The notes beneath the pieces are model-generated. The model made no database searches. It was not told where the DNA came from and saw only the letters and a program-made list of their open reading frames with translations. Source: Aestuariibacter sp. GS-14 (GTDB lineage Bacteria > Pseudomonadota > Gammaproteobacteria > Enterobacterales > Alteromonadaceae). From it: a stretch of DNA of 64,000 nt. Of this stretch, positions 7,713-16,850 are shown piece by piece (the first letter of the stretch is position 1; each line of letters starts with the position of its first letter). Made by a program: the position numbers and the translations under genes. The stretch is taken from NCBI RefSeq assembly GCF_006494365.1, contig NZ_VHIP01000002.1:496001-560000 (forward strand), given 5' to 3'.

Positions 7713-8831
7713 ATGAAAAGAATGAGTTGTTCAAATTGGAAACGCATAGTCGTTAAGGTTGGCAGTGCATTGATTGCACCAAACCGTCAGGGATGCAGTA
7801 GTCACTATTTATTAAGTATTGCGCAGTTTATTGTGCGTTGTCGCGCAAGGGGTATTCAGGTGGTGTTGGTATCGTCAGGATCAGTAGCTGCGGGTGCGCA
7901 TCTTTTTCCGGAGCAAAATAAAAAGGACATCGCAATAAAAAAGGCCATGGCCGCAGCGGGTCAAACGGAGATGATGGCAACCTGGGATAAACTATTTGAT
8001 TTCCCATCGGCACAGATACTTTTAACACATGCCGATTTACGCGATCGCGAGCGTTATGTCAGTATCAGAGATACCATTTTTACACTGCTGGATCACGGTG
8101 TTCTACCCATTATTAATGAAAACGATACCGTCACCACCGACAAGCTAAAAGTGGGCGATAACGATAATTTATCAGCCATGGTTGCAGCTTGCGCAAATGC
8201 AGACGCGCTGGTCATCTGTTCAGACGTCGATGGTTTGTACAATAAAAATCCGCATAAGCACCCTGACGCCAAACTGTTGTCCTGGGTAGAGACTATCGAT
8301 GAAAATATTTACGCGATGGCAGGCGGTGCCGCAGAAGAGGGTGTAGGAACTGGCGGTATGCAAACCAAAGTGGAAGCGGCGGAAAAGGCAGTTTCGCATG
8401 GCATAGACACTTTTATTATTAATGGCTTTACCGAAAGATCGTTTAATCTGTTATTAGAAGGTAAAAACCCTGGCACGCATTTTCAGGCGTATGCACAACC
8501 AATGAAAGAAAATATTCATTGGATGACACATACATCAAATGCACAAGGCGAAGTGGTGATCCATGAGGACTTTACAGAATCACTGGATGGCAACGTGGAT
8601 TCGCTTACCAGCAAGGAAATTATCGATGTAAAAGGTGAGTTTTCAGTTGGAGATACTATCCTTGTGCGCCGCGAAGACGGCACCAAGCTAGCGAAAGCCA
8701 AATCAAATTACAGCAGCTGTTTACTGAATTTTATTGCCAGTCAGGACAATAAGGACTTTGCGTTACAATTTGAGCAAAAGACCGGTCCAATTATTTCTGA
8801 ACAGCACATAGCAGTACTGGAGAACAAATGA
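7713..8831 (+). CDS. proB: Glutamate 5-kinase
   Basis: Phosphorylates glutamate to gamma-glutamyl phosphate, the first and feedback-controlled step of proline synthesis. The 372-residue protein has an amino-acid-kinase domain (about 1-260) with VVKVGSALI, VLVSSGSVAAGA, INENDTV, LKVGDNDNLSAMVA and GTGGMQTKVEAA. A C-terminal PUA domain follows (about 280-365). The start lies 5 bases after putP and the stop overlaps proA by ATGA, so translation is coupled. All kinase motifs are intact. Confidence 0.96.
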   Translation: MKRMSCSNWKRIVVKVGSALIAPNRQGCSSHYLLSIAQFIVRCRARGIQVVLVSSGSVAAGAHLFPEQNKKDIAIKKAMAAAGQTEMMATWDKLFDFPSAQILLTHADLRDRERYVSIRDTIFTLLDHGVLPIINENDTVTTDKLKVGDNDNLSAMVAACANADALVICSDVDGLYNKNPHKHPDAKLLSWVETIDENIYAMAGGAAEEGVGTGGMQTKVEAAEKAVSHGIDTFIINGFTERSFNLLLEGKNPGTHFQAYAQPMKENIHWMTHTSNAQGEVVIHEDFTESLDGNVDSLTSKEIIDVKGEFSVGDTILVRREDGTKLAKAKSNYSSCLLNFIASQDNKDFALQFEQKTGPIISEQHIAVLENK

Positions 8832-10075
8832 GTTTAATTAGCGACATTGCAAAAAACACCGCGCGAGCAGCCAAAGTGCTGGCGGTGCAGGATGAACAAA
8901 CTAAAAATAAGGTACTGGCCGATATGGCCGCTGCCATTCGGGATGCCAAAGACCATATTATTGAAGTGAACACCGCAGAAGTTGCAGCAGGCAGAAACGC
9001 TGGGTTGGACGACGCTATGCTGGACAGGTTGACGCTGACACCGGCCCGCATTGAAGATATGGCTCAAGGCATTGAAACCATCATTTCACTGGATGATCCA
9101 GTTGGCCAGGAACGCGACATCACCGATAGACCAAATGGGCTAAAAATCCGCAAAATGCGAGTGCCACTGGGTGTGGTTTGTATGATTTATGAAGCGCGCC
9201 CCAATGTAACGGCTGACGCTGGAGCACTGTGCTTTAAATCGGGTAATGGCGTGATTTTAAGAGGTGGAAAAGAAGCGCTAAACACCAGTCTTGCCATCGC
9301 TGAATTACTGCAGGACGTGCTGCGTAAACACGCCTTGCCCGAGGCGTTGATCAGTGTTATTCCGGATCCTGACCGGGCGTTGATGCAGGAGCTGATGGAA
9401 CAAACTGACACTATTGATGTGATTATTCCAAGGGGCGGTGAAGGTCTTATCCGCTATGTTACTGAAAACAGCAAAGTGCCTGTTATTCAGCATTTTAAAG
9501 GCGTTTGCCACCTTTATGTCGACAAGGACGCCGACTTGACTATGGCGATGTCACTGTTGGTTAATGGTAAGACTCAGCGAACGGGCGTGTGTAATGCGCT
9601 GGAAGGACTGGTAGTTCACCAGGCTATTGCAGGCGATTTCTTGCCGCAAGTAGCAGCAATGTGTGAAGAAAAAGGTGTGAAGGTTCATGTGAATGCGGCT
9701 GGCGCAGCGTATTTTACTCAGGCTGATGTGATTGCAGATGACGCCTTCGGTGAAGAATATCTGGGTCTTGAGATTGCTATTCGGGTGGTGAACGACTTTA
9801 ACCAGGCACTGGCTCACATCGATGAATTTGGCAGCCACCACACTGAGGTCATTTGTACGCAGAATGACACTACTGCACGCTTGTTCCAACGCGCAGTAGA
9901 TGCCTCTGCGGTAATGGTGAATGCGTCCTCTCGCTTTAACGATGGCAGTCAGTTAGGTTTGGGCGCAGAAATAGGTATTGCCACCACAAAACTTCATGCT
10001 TATGGTCCTATGGGGCTGGAATCACTCACAACAGAAAAATATCTGGTTTTGGGAAGCGGGCAGATACGTGAATAG
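8828..10075 (+). CDS. proA: Gamma-glutamyl phosphate reductase
   Basis: NADPH-dependent reduction of gamma-glutamyl phosphate to glutamate-5-semialdehyde, the second step of proline synthesis. The 415-residue protein matches the usual 417. It contains PLGVVCMIYEARPNVTADAGALCFKSGNGVILRGGKEA in the cofactor half (key parts MIYEARPNVT and SGNGVILRGG), the catalytic Cys in KTQRTGVCNALEGL, and the C-terminal GLGAEIGIATTKLHAYGPMG. It overlaps proB by four bases. A strong terminator lies about 95 bases downstream, closing the putP-proB-proA unit. Confidence 0.97.
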   Translation: MSLISDIAKNTARAAKVLAVQDEQTKNKVLADMAAAIRDAKDHIIEVNTAEVAAGRNAGLDDAMLDRLTLTPARIEDMAQGIETIISLDDPVGQERDITDRPNGLKIRKMRVPLGVVCMIYEARPNVTADAGALCFKSGNGVILRGGKEALNTSLAIAELLQDVLRKHALPEALISVIPDPDRALMQELMEQTDTIDVIIPRGGEGLIRYVTENSKVPVIQHFKGVCHLYVDKDADLTMAMSLLVNGKTQRTGVCNALEGLVVHQAIAGDFLPQVAAMCEEKGVKVHVNAAGAAYFTQADVIADDAFGEEYLGLEIAIRVVNDFNQALAHIDEFGSHHTEVICTQNDTTARLFQRAVDASAVMVNASSRFNDGSQLGLGAEIGIATTKLHAYGPMGLESLTTEKYLVLGSGQIRE

Positions 10076-10169
10076 GCTATACTGTTCGGACAGGTAGCCG
10101 AGTCGCATTTTTTCATCGATAAACCAGATGATTACCTCAGGTGAGTCGGTTACAATTCGGTTTTTAAGG

Positions 10170-10198
10170 TCACCGTGCTCTGTCACGGTGATTTTTTT
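10170..10198 (+). terminator. Rho-independent terminator after proA
   Basis: The perfect stem TCACCGTG / CACGGTGA with loop CTCTGT is followed by seven T. It ends about 20 bases before the MscS gene. Confidence 0.9.
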
Positions 10199-10218
10199 CG
10201 TTAAAGAGGCAAATTAAC

Positions 10219-11106
10219 GTGAATGAAACTGTTGAGTATGGGTGGTCACTGATCCTGGAATTTGCTCAATCGCATAAACTCCTGACATCCCTATTCATGG
10301 TGGTCCTGTTTCTGGCCGTCAAAAAAATTCTGATCAAATTATTACGCCATCAGAGTAAGCGCCGTGGCGAAGACAAGCGTCATTCAATCAACACCATCGA
10401 CCAGCTTGGTAACGCATTGCTGGTGGTGTTGTTATTAACGCTGTGGGCAAACGAATTGCAAAGCCTGGCATTGTCGATTGCCGCCTTTATGGTGGCAATT
10501 GTGTTTGCAACCCGGGAGCTTATTCAGTGTTTTATTGGATTCGTATATTACATGACTACCCGACCTTTTCGCGTAGGAAATTGGGTGCAACTGGGCAATC
10601 AGGTTGGTGAAGTGGTTGAACTGGACTGGGCCAAAACCACGCTGTTAGAGGTTGACCCAGAGTCCTATACCTATACCGGAAAACACGTTTATGTGCCAAA
10701 TAATCAACTTATGAATCAGGTGGTAAAAAACCTCAATTTCCTGCGCCGCTACCGACTGCATAATTTTCAAATCACCAATGAACCCCTGGCCAATCCCTAT
10801 GTACTGTTAGAGCCTTTTCAGGCCACGGTAACTGAGCATTGTGCGCATTTTAGGGTCGTTGCTGAGAGGTACAAGAGTCTGATTGAACGCAATCTCGACG
10901 CAGGCTTTATCAGCATTGATCCTGAGATTGAAATTGTGACAAATCACCTGGCAAAAATCATCATCAAAATTGGCTTGTTTTGCCCATCCGATGAAGCTTT
11001 TACGCTAGAGCAGAAAATCAGGGCAGACTGGTCCACACTGTGGTTTAAAGAAGTACAACGTCAACAAAAAGAAAACGGTATCGCGGGCCCGATTCTGCAA
11101 GGCTAA
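10219..11106 (+). CDS. Small-conductance mechanosensitive channel (MscS family)
   Basis: A 295-residue membrane protein of the MscS family, which releases solutes on hypo-osmotic shock. Membrane segments lie at about residues 18-37, 60-78 and 82-110. The last contains the pore helix leading into the beta domain, where TTRPFRVGNWVQLGNQVGEVVELDWAKTTLLE is the family core. The C-terminal part is a cytoplasmic alpha/beta domain. The start is GTG at 10219 with AAAGAGG upstream. Placement after the proline-import/synthesis genes fits an osmotic-stress theme, but a terminator separates them. Confidence 0.87.
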   Translation: MNETVEYGWSLILEFAQSHKLLTSLFMVVLFLAVKKILIKLLRHQSKRRGEDKRHSINTIDQLGNALLVVLLLTLWANELQSLALSIAAFMVAIVFATRELIQCFIGFVYYMTTRPFRVGNWVQLGNQVGEVVELDWAKTTLLEVDPESYTYTGKHVYVPNNQLMNQVVKNLNFLRRYRLHNFQITNEPLANPYVLLEPFQATVTEHCAHFRVVAERYKSLIERNLDAGFISIDPEIEIVTNHLAKIIIKIGLFCPSDEAFTLEQKIRADWSTLWFKEVQRQQKENGIAGPILQG

Positions 11107-11288
11107 CAATGACCTTGCTAAATCGACGGTTATTTTTGCGTAAAAAAAGTAGGGTAGTCTTATTATTTGATCTATGAAAAGGCCGCGCAGATTTCATTAA
11201 ATATACGGAATCTCATAAATTAGGACCCAGCCTGAGCTGAATACACTGCTCAATAGCGGTAAAATTTTGCATTTGACCCGATTAGTTA

Positions 11289-11318
11289 TTGGTAAAGATA
11301 TTGTATCGCCGCTATACT
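11289..11318 (+). promoter_or_regulatory. Candidate promoter of pnp
   Basis: TTGGTA (11289-11294) and TATACT (11313-11318) with an 18-base spacer lie 55 bases upstream of the pnp start. The 266-base gap between the MscS gene and pnp contains no rpsO, so pnp needs its own promoter. Confidence 0.45.
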
Positions 11319-11372
11319 AAGCGCCGCGTTTAAAAGCGAAGAAATCGTAAAGAAAGAATTAAAGGATAAATA

Positions 11373-13484
11373 GTGACTCCTATTACAAAAACATTCCAGT
11401 ATGGTCAGCATACTGTGACTCTTGAAACGGGTGTAATTGCCCGTCAGGCAACCGCTGCAGTAATGGCCAGCATGGACGATACTACGGTACTGGTAACTGT
11501 TGTGGGCAAAAAGGACGCGAAAGCGGACCAGGATTTTTTCCCGTTAACGGTTAACTATCAGGAAAAGACCTACGCTGCCGGTAAAATCCCTGGTGGATTC
11601 TTCAAGCGTGAAGGTCGTCCGTCAGAAAGTGAAACACTGATTGCACGTCTTATTGACCGCCCAATCCGCCCATTATTCCCTGATGGCTTTAAAAACGAAG
11701 TTCAGGTTGTGGTAACCGTTGTGTCTGCCAACCCTGAAATTCCTACCGACATTATTTCCATGATCGGCACCTCAGCTGCATTAGCAATTTCAGGTATTCC
11801 GTTCAATGGCCCAATTGGTGCTGCGCGCGTTGGCTATGCTGACGGTGAGTATGTGTTAAATACACGTACTACTGAACAGGAAACCAGCAAACTTGATTTG
11901 GTGGTTGCGGGTACTGAAGGCGCTGTTCTGATGGTTGAATCAGAAGCCAGCGTATTATCTGAAGACGTGATGTTGGGTGCGGTTATGTTCGGTCACGAAC
12001 AACTGCAAACAGTAATTACTGCAGTAAACGAGTTTGCTGCTACAGTTGCTACACCCAAATGGGATTGGGTAGCACCGGTGGAAAACACCAGCCTGAAAGA
12101 CAAAATCAAAGCACTTGCCCTGGAAGGTATGACTGCGGCTTATCAGATTTCTGACAAGCTTGAGCGTAAAGATGCAGTTATTGCGGTAACTGAAAAAGCC
12201 GCAGCTGAAATTTTGGCTGCTGATGAAGAGCTGGATAGCAAAGAAGTATTTGATTTATTGCACGAGCTGGAAAGTGACGTAGTACGTTCACGCATTCTGG
12301 CTGGTGAGCCGCGTATCGATGGCCGCGATCCTACTATGGTGCGTGCACTTAACGTTTCAACTGGCGTATTGCCACGTACTCACGGTTCAGCTGTGTTTAC
12401 CCGTGGTGAAACTCAGGCGCTGGTAGTGGCTACTTTAGGTACTGAGCGTGATGCACAGATGATCGACGAACTGTCTGGTAAGAAAGACAGCCGCTTCATG
12501 CTGCATTACAACTTCCCTCCGTACTGTGTGGGGGAAACAGGTATGATCGGTTCTCCTAAGCGTCGTGAAATTGGTCACGGTCGTTTGGCGAAGCGCGGTA
12601 TTCAGGCGGTAATGCCGAGTGAAGAAGAATTCCCGTACGTTGTGCGTGTTGTATCTGAAATCACTGAATCAAATGGTTCGTCTTCAATGGCGTCTGTTTG
12701 TGGTACATCGCTTGCTCTGATGGATGCGGGTGTACCAATCAAAGCATCTGTTGCAGGTATCGCGATGGGTCTGGTGAAGAGCGACGACAACTTCGTAGTT
12801 CTGTCAGACATTCTCGGCGACGAAGACCACCTGGGTGACATGGACTTTAAAGTAGCGGGTACCACTGAAGGTGTTACGGCGCTGCAAATGGATATCAAGA
12901 TCGAAGGTATCACTAAAGAAATCATGCAAATCGCACTGAAGCAGGCGAAAGAAGCCCGCTTACATATTCTGAGTGTGATGGACCAGGCGCTTGGTGGCCA
13001 CCGTGAAGAAATGAGTGAATTTGCACCACGCATTTACACGTTGAAAATCGATCAGGACAAAATCCGTGATGTTATCGGTAAAGGCGGGGCGATGATTCGT
13101 TCAATTACTGAAGAATCAGACACCAGCATTGAAATCGAAGATGACGGTACTGTTAAGATTTTTGCAACTGAGCGTGCGAAAGCAGAAATTGCGATTGCGA
13201 AGATCGAACAGGTAACTGCTGAAATCGAAGTGGGTAAAACTTACCACGGTAAAGTAACTCGTATCGTAGATTTCGGTGCGTTTGTTGAAGTATTGCCAGG
13301 TAAAGAAGGTCTGGTACACATTTCGCAAATCGCCCACGAGCGTGTAAACAAAGTAAATGATTACCTTGAAGAAGGTCAGATGGTAGACGTGAAAGTGATG
13401 GAAATTGACCGTCAGAACCGCGTTCGTCTGAGCATTAAAGAGTTGCTGGAAAAGCCAGCAAAGTCTGAGTCAAACGAAGAGTAA
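11373..13484 (+). CDS. pnp: Polyribonucleotide nucleotidyltransferase (PNPase)
   Basis: A 3'-5' exoribonuclease using phosphate, and a degradosome component. The 703-residue product has two RNase PH domains (about 1-210 and 310-540), an alpha-helical linker, a KH domain (about 550-610, with [15 protein letters not shown]) and an S1 domain (about 620-690, with [26 protein letters not shown]). The start is GTG at 11373 after AAAGGA. The usual upstream partner rpsO is missing, while nlpI is found downstream after two intervening genes. A terminator follows directly. Confidence 0.97.
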   Translation: MTPITKTFQYGQHTVTLETGVIARQATAAVMASMDDTTVLVTVVGKKDAKADQDFFPLTVNYQEKTYAAGKIPGGFFKREGRPSESETLIARLIDRPIRPLFPDGFKNEVQVVVTVVSANPEIPTDIISMIGTSAALAISGIPFNGPIGAARVGYADGEYVLNTRTTEQETSKLDLVVAGTEGAVLMVESEASVLSEDVMLGAVMFGHEQLQTVITAVNEFAATVATPKWDWVAPVENTSLKDKIKALALEGMTAAYQISDKLERKDAVIAVTEKAAAEILAADEELDSKEVFDLLHELESDVVRSRILAGEPRIDGRDPTMVRALNVSTGVLPRTHGSAVFTRGETQALVVATLGTERDAQMIDELSGKKDSRFMLHYNFPPYCVGETGMIGSPKRREIGHGRLAKRGIQAVMPSEEEFPYVVRVVSEITESNGSSSMASVCGTSLALMDAGVPIKASVAGIAMGLVKSDDNFVVLSDILGDEDHLGDMDFKVAGTTEGVTALQMDIKIEGITKEIMQIALKQAKEARLHILSVMDQALGGHREEMSEFAPRIYTLKIDQDKIRDVIGKGGAMIRSITEESDTSIEIEDDGTVKIFATERAKAEIAIAKIEQVTAEIEVGKTYHGKVTRIVDFGAFVEVLPGKEGLVHISQIAHERVNKVNDYLEEGQMVDVKVMEIDRQNRVRLSIKELLEKPAKSESNEE

Positions 13485-13501
13485 TCGATAGTTATCGAAT
13501 G

Positions 13502-13526
13502 AAAGGGGCATTGATTGCCCCTTTTT
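13502..13526 (+). terminator. Rho-independent terminator after pnp
   Basis: Stem AAAGGGGCA / TGCCCCTTT with loop TTGAT, followed by T residues. Confidence 0.88.
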
Positions 13527-13544
13527 ACTTTGTAGGAGAAAACC

Positions 13545-13847
13545 ATGGATAAAGCCACACAAAATGCCATCGAAGCGCAGGTATTTCAAAGGTTGATCGC
13601 CCACCTGGATGCCAATAAAGATGTGCAGAATATTGATTTGATGATCCTTGCAGACTTCTGCCGTAATTGCCTGGCAAAGTGGTATAGCAAGGCCGCGGCG
13701 AATGAAGGCATTGAGATTGATTACGAAGCTGCGCGGGAAATTGTGTACAAAATGCCGTACAGCGAATGGAAAGACAAGCATCAACAACCCGCTACTGAAG
13801 AACAAATGGCGGCATTTAATGCACGTCAGGCCGCTAAAAAAGGTTAA
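13545..13847 (+). CDS. DUF1244 domain protein
   Basis: A 100-residue soluble protein with the DUF1244 signature LADFCRNCLAKWYSKAA, where two Cys sit three apart, and YEAAREIVYKMPYSEWKDKHQ. The family is common in proteobacteria and has no established function; structures show a helical bundle. The start has TAGGAG upstream. The gene sits just after the pnp terminator and convergent to cdd, probably as a single-gene unit. Confidence 0.9.
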   Translation: MDKATQNAIEAQVFQRLIAHLDANKDVQNIDLMILADFCRNCLAKWYSKAAANEGIEIDYEAAREIVYKMPYSEWKDKHQQPATEEQMAAFNARQAAKKG

Positions 13848-13923
13848 TCGCGGCGTTCGGCATGTACAAAAGCGGCGCGCAGACCGCTTATGGCTATGCG
13901 AATGGGTAATAACTACAGATTGA

Positions 13924-14316
13924 TTAACGTTGCGGTGTGAGGGTGAACCCTTGCGGTAACAATTCTCCCACCGTTGTTGAAATGCTCTTGCCGTCAGGCG
14001 TGATCATCACTACAGGTGTCGACTTGTCGGCAAACTCAGCAATTTTTTGTCTGCATCCGCCACACGGATAGCAATACGTTTCGGTAGGACTGGCAATCAC
14101 TATTTGCTTAATTGACGTTGCGCCCTGAACAATCATACTGCCAATTGCAGTAGCTTCTGCACACTGTCCAAGTGGATAGGCTGCGTTTTCTACATTACAG
14201 CCATAATATACATTGCCATCATTGGCCTCTAAAGCCGCACCCACTTTAAATTTTGAATAAGGGGCATAGGCATGTCGTTGTGCGTTTAGCGCTGCACTTT
14301 TTAAATTTTCTAACAA
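13924..14316 (-). CDS. cdd: Cytidine deaminase (homotetrameric type)
   Basis: Deaminates cytidine and deoxycytidine to uridine in pyrimidine salvage. The 130-residue product has the zinc-site motifs CNVENAAYPLGQCAEATAI (Cys ligand and catalytic Glu) and PCGGCRQKIAEF (two Cys ligands), and the N-terminal HAYAPYSKFKVGAAL. Three Cys ligands and the short length mark the tetrameric class, unlike the longer dimeric E. coli enzyme. A TTG start at 14316 is chosen because AGGAAAA lies 8 bases upstream and the protein then has family length. The open frame continues upstream another 47 codons without homology and overlaps the divergent nlpI. Confidence 0.9.
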   Translation of the reverse strand: MLENLKSAALNAQRHAYAPYSKFKVGAALEANDGNVYYGCNVENAAYPLGQCAEATAIGSMIVQGATSIKQIVIASPTETYCYPCGGCRQKIAEFADKSTPVVMITPDGKSISTTVGELLPQGFTLTPQR

Positions 14317-14457
14317 ATTAATTTTCCTGTTTCTGCGTTGTTGTACGATTGTTCTTCGCACTATTTTTCTTTTTTCCTGACACGACAGTGCATGAACTGA
14401 GGTATCTTCTGTTATAGTACCTACAACTGGAATGGATTGGACAGAAAAATTTATCAT

Positions 14458-15336
14458 ATGCTGTATCGTTTGAGTGCAATTTTATTGGTAATTGGTCTGG
14501 CTGGCTGTGTACAAACACCAGACACTGCAAAGCAAACTGAAATGGGAAACCTGTTGGTACCTGAACCTGCGCCTGTCAGCGTGCGTTCGCAAGTCGCCAT
14601 TGCCCGTTTCGAGCAGATATTAACTAATGCTCAACTCACCGACAGCGATAAAGCGCAAATCCATTTTCAACGCGGTATGCTTTACGACAGCGTGGGTTTA
14701 AGCGGTCTGGCCCAGTTTGATTACAACCGCGCTATTAGTTTTAAGCCTGATATGGCAGAAGCTTATAATTCCCTTGGAGTTCACTTGGTTCAACAGCGTG
14801 AATTCAGTCAGGCCTATGAAGCATTTGATTCAACGCTGGAAATTGATCCCGATTATGAATTTGCGTTTCTGAATCGCGGTATTGCATTGTACTACGGTGG
14901 TCGAGCGGATCTGGCGGTTCAGGATCTGGCAACCTTTGCTGCTAAGGCACCACAAGATCCTTTTCGAGCATTGTGGGCGTACTTTGCCGACAGAGAACAT
15001 GATCCACTCACATCAAAAAATCTGCTTGCAGAGCGCAGAGCCGCGTTAGCTGAACAACATTGGGCCACCAAACTGGTAGATATGTTTTTAGGAACAGCAA
15101 CCGAAAATCAGTTGCTGGATTCATTGTTAACCGGTGTTACCAGTGAGAAAGAACTGACAGACCGGTTATGCGAAGCCTATTTCTACCTGGGCAAATACCA
15201 CGAAGAAAAGCAGCAGCCTGGTATTGCATCCAATTACTTTAAGTTTGCTTTAAGTACGAATGTATTTGAGTATGTTGAGCACCGTTATGCGCGCCTTGAA
15301 TTAGAGCGCCTGCGCAAAAATACTGTGGCTGAATAA
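14458..15336 (+). CDS. nlpI: TPR-repeat lipoprotein NlpI
   Basis: A 292-residue outer-membrane lipoprotein (E. coli NlpI 294). A short signal MLYRLSAILLVIGLAGC gives lipidated Cys17. TPR-type helical repeats follow at about residues 60-170 (IHFQRGMLYDSVGLSGLAQ, AYNSLGVHLVQQ, AFLNRGIALYYGG). NlpI recruits the protease Prc and binds murein endopeptidases such as MepS to control peptidoglycan enlargement. A TTG 21 bases upstream is possible but breaks the signal. In relatives nlpI follows pnp; here DUF1244 and cdd intervene. The next gene starts 8 bases later. Confidence 0.93.
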   Translation: MLYRLSAILLVIGLAGCVQTPDTAKQTEMGNLLVPEPAPVSVRSQVAIARFEQILTNAQLTDSDKAQIHFQRGMLYDSVGLSGLAQFDYNRAISFKPDMAEAYNSLGVHLVQQREFSQAYEAFDSTLEIDPDYEFAFLNRGIALYYGGRADLAVQDLATFAAKAPQDPFRALWAYFADREHDPLTSKNLLAERRAALAEQHWATKLVDMFLGTATENQLLDSLLTGVTSEKELTDRLCEAYFYLGKYHEEKQQPGIASNYFKFALSTNVFEYVEHRYARLELERLRKNTVAE

Positions 15337-15344
15337 CGAACAAC

Positions 15345-16850
15345 ATGTTTAGAGCCACTTGTCTGGTAGTATTTACGTCGCTGACAATTGCGGCGGATAC
15401 CGGCCAGTTATCCTCTCAGCTTATTTACAATGCCCAACAAGCGGAAAATCCAGCATCATTGCTTTGGACAGCGTCTGCACAGGGCAATGAAACCGCGCAA
15501 GAACAGCTGCACGCGTACGCAGAATCCAACAATGACGCTTATTGGCTGGAACAGTTAATTGGCATTGGTTATGCGCCTGCCGCATTAACATTGTCGCGTA
15601 TTGAGGACAATCCCAGGATCTCTGAGCGATTAGTCCGATTAGCAGCCCGTGGTGGGGTAGCGCAGGCACAATACGAATTTGCATTGAGTCGTGATGACTA
15701 TTCTCATCGGGCGAGTTGGCTGACTGCGGCTGCGGAACAAGGGTTATTTGAAGCACAAACTGCGTTAGCCGACTGGTATTTGTTATATCAACAGCCAGAA
15801 CTTGCCGAGCCCTGGTTAGCCATTACAGCGGAGCAAGATCCTCAGAGTGCGTTTCAACTGGCCTACTTTCGTTGGCAACAAGGCGACAAAGCGCAAGCTA
15901 AAGCGCTTTTTAGTTTTGCAGCTGAGCATGATCACGAAGAAGCGGCTGGCGTACTTTCGGTATTAAACCGTTATGAGCAGACATCTGTAGCAGATATGGC
16001 TAGTCAGTTGCGCTCGTCATTACCTCAACAATGGCAATCAGAGCAATGTCGCCAAAAAATACTGCCGGTTGCGCTTGGCCTGGCCGAAGTGGTGCAGGCC
16101 GACAGGATTTACCGACAGTTTTATCAGGATCGCCGCTTGAAATCGTTAGCGATTTGCATGGCTCCACCACAATGGCTGAAAAAAGACGCACTCACCTGTG
16201 ATGCCAATTGGCGGGGGCAAGGCCGTTTGGGTTGTGATATCCGTCCGTTGGCAGATGTGGTTGCAGCGCAGGATATTTCGCATTTTGTTGTGCTGGCCGA
16301 GAGTGGAAAAGCTAACGTAAACAACGGCGTAATGTATCTTGATGTGGGCGACACCTACAGTGTGTTTGTACATGAACTGGCACATTTTGTGGGCTTTGTG
16401 GATGAATATCCGTTAACAGCCGGGTTAGCCAGAGAATATTGCAGCCGCAAAACTGCTCCTAATCTGGTGTTTTTAGGTGAGATAACCTATGCACCATTGG
16501 AGAATATTGATAAGTGGCAGGCAATTGAATTTCCAGTGCAATTAACGCCCGCCCGCACTTGTCGTAACATCCGTCAGCCCAGTTACAAACCCAGTGATCG
16601 CATGACGTTTTTAGAAAACCATGACGCAAAATACATTCCACCGCTGTACCTGAGCATTTGGCAACAACGCCTGAATGATCCGTCGGTTCAGCGTACAGTG
16701 TCGATGAATTTATTCCAGGCTTTTCAGCGCGCCAAGCAATCTGAGCAGGCTGCATTCTGGCTTGACAGAGTGCGACAGGAGCAAAGCGCTTTTTTACCCC
16801 TGCCAAAGAGCACACCTGACGTTGTTACTGAGGCTGAGTCAGCACCTTAG
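15345..16850 (+). CDS. Secreted Sel1-repeat protein with putative zinc metallopeptidase domain
   Basis: A 501-residue protein not matching a named enzyme. A short N-terminal signal (MFRATCLVVFTSLTIA) precedes Sel1/TPR-like helical repeats at about residues 35-215 (LVRLAARGGVAQAQYEFALS, WLTAAAEQGLFEAQTALADWYL, AYFRWQQGDKAQAKALFSFA). A C-terminal domain holds HELAHFVGFVDEY, an HExxHxxGxxDE zinc site with ligands H343, H347 and probably D353. Several Cys (about residues 230-400) suggest disulfides and a periplasmic location. It follows nlpI by 8 bases. A role in envelope proteolysis or peptidoglycan turnover with NlpI is inferred from this pairing only. The 3' end overlaps convergent cysZ. Confidence 0.78.
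   Translation: MFRATCLVVFTSLTIAADTGQLSSQLIYNAQQAENPASLLWTASAQGNETAQEQLHAYAESNNDAYWLEQLIGIGYAPAALTLSRIEDNPRISERLVRLAARGGVAQAQYEFALSRDDYSHRASWLTAAAEQGLFEAQTALADWYLLYQQPELAEPWLAITAEQDPQSAFQLAYFRWQQGDKAQAKALFSFAAEHDHEEAAGVLSVLNRYEQTSVADMASQLRSSLPQQWQSEQCRQKILPVALGLAEVVQADRIYRQFYQDRRLKSLAICMAPPQWLKKDALTCDANWRGQGRLGCDIRPLADVVAAQDISHFVVLAESGKANVNNGVMYLDVGDTYSVFVHELAHFVGFVDEYPLTAGLAREYCSRKTAPNLVFLGEITYAPLENIDKWQAIEFPVQLTPARTCRNIRQPSYKPSDRMTFLENHDAKYIPPLYLSIWQQRLNDPSVQRTVSMNLFQAFQRAKQSEQAAFWLDRVRQEQSAFLPLPKSTPDVVTEAESAP

Noticed and set aside
11107-11372. A hidden rpsO upstream of pnp
   Set aside because: No frame in this 266-base gap encodes an S15-like protein; stops occur in all frames.
12602-13033. 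A 143-codon open frame antisense to pnp
   Set aside because: It is a shadow of a highly conserved gene with strong codon bias; no ribosome site or homology.
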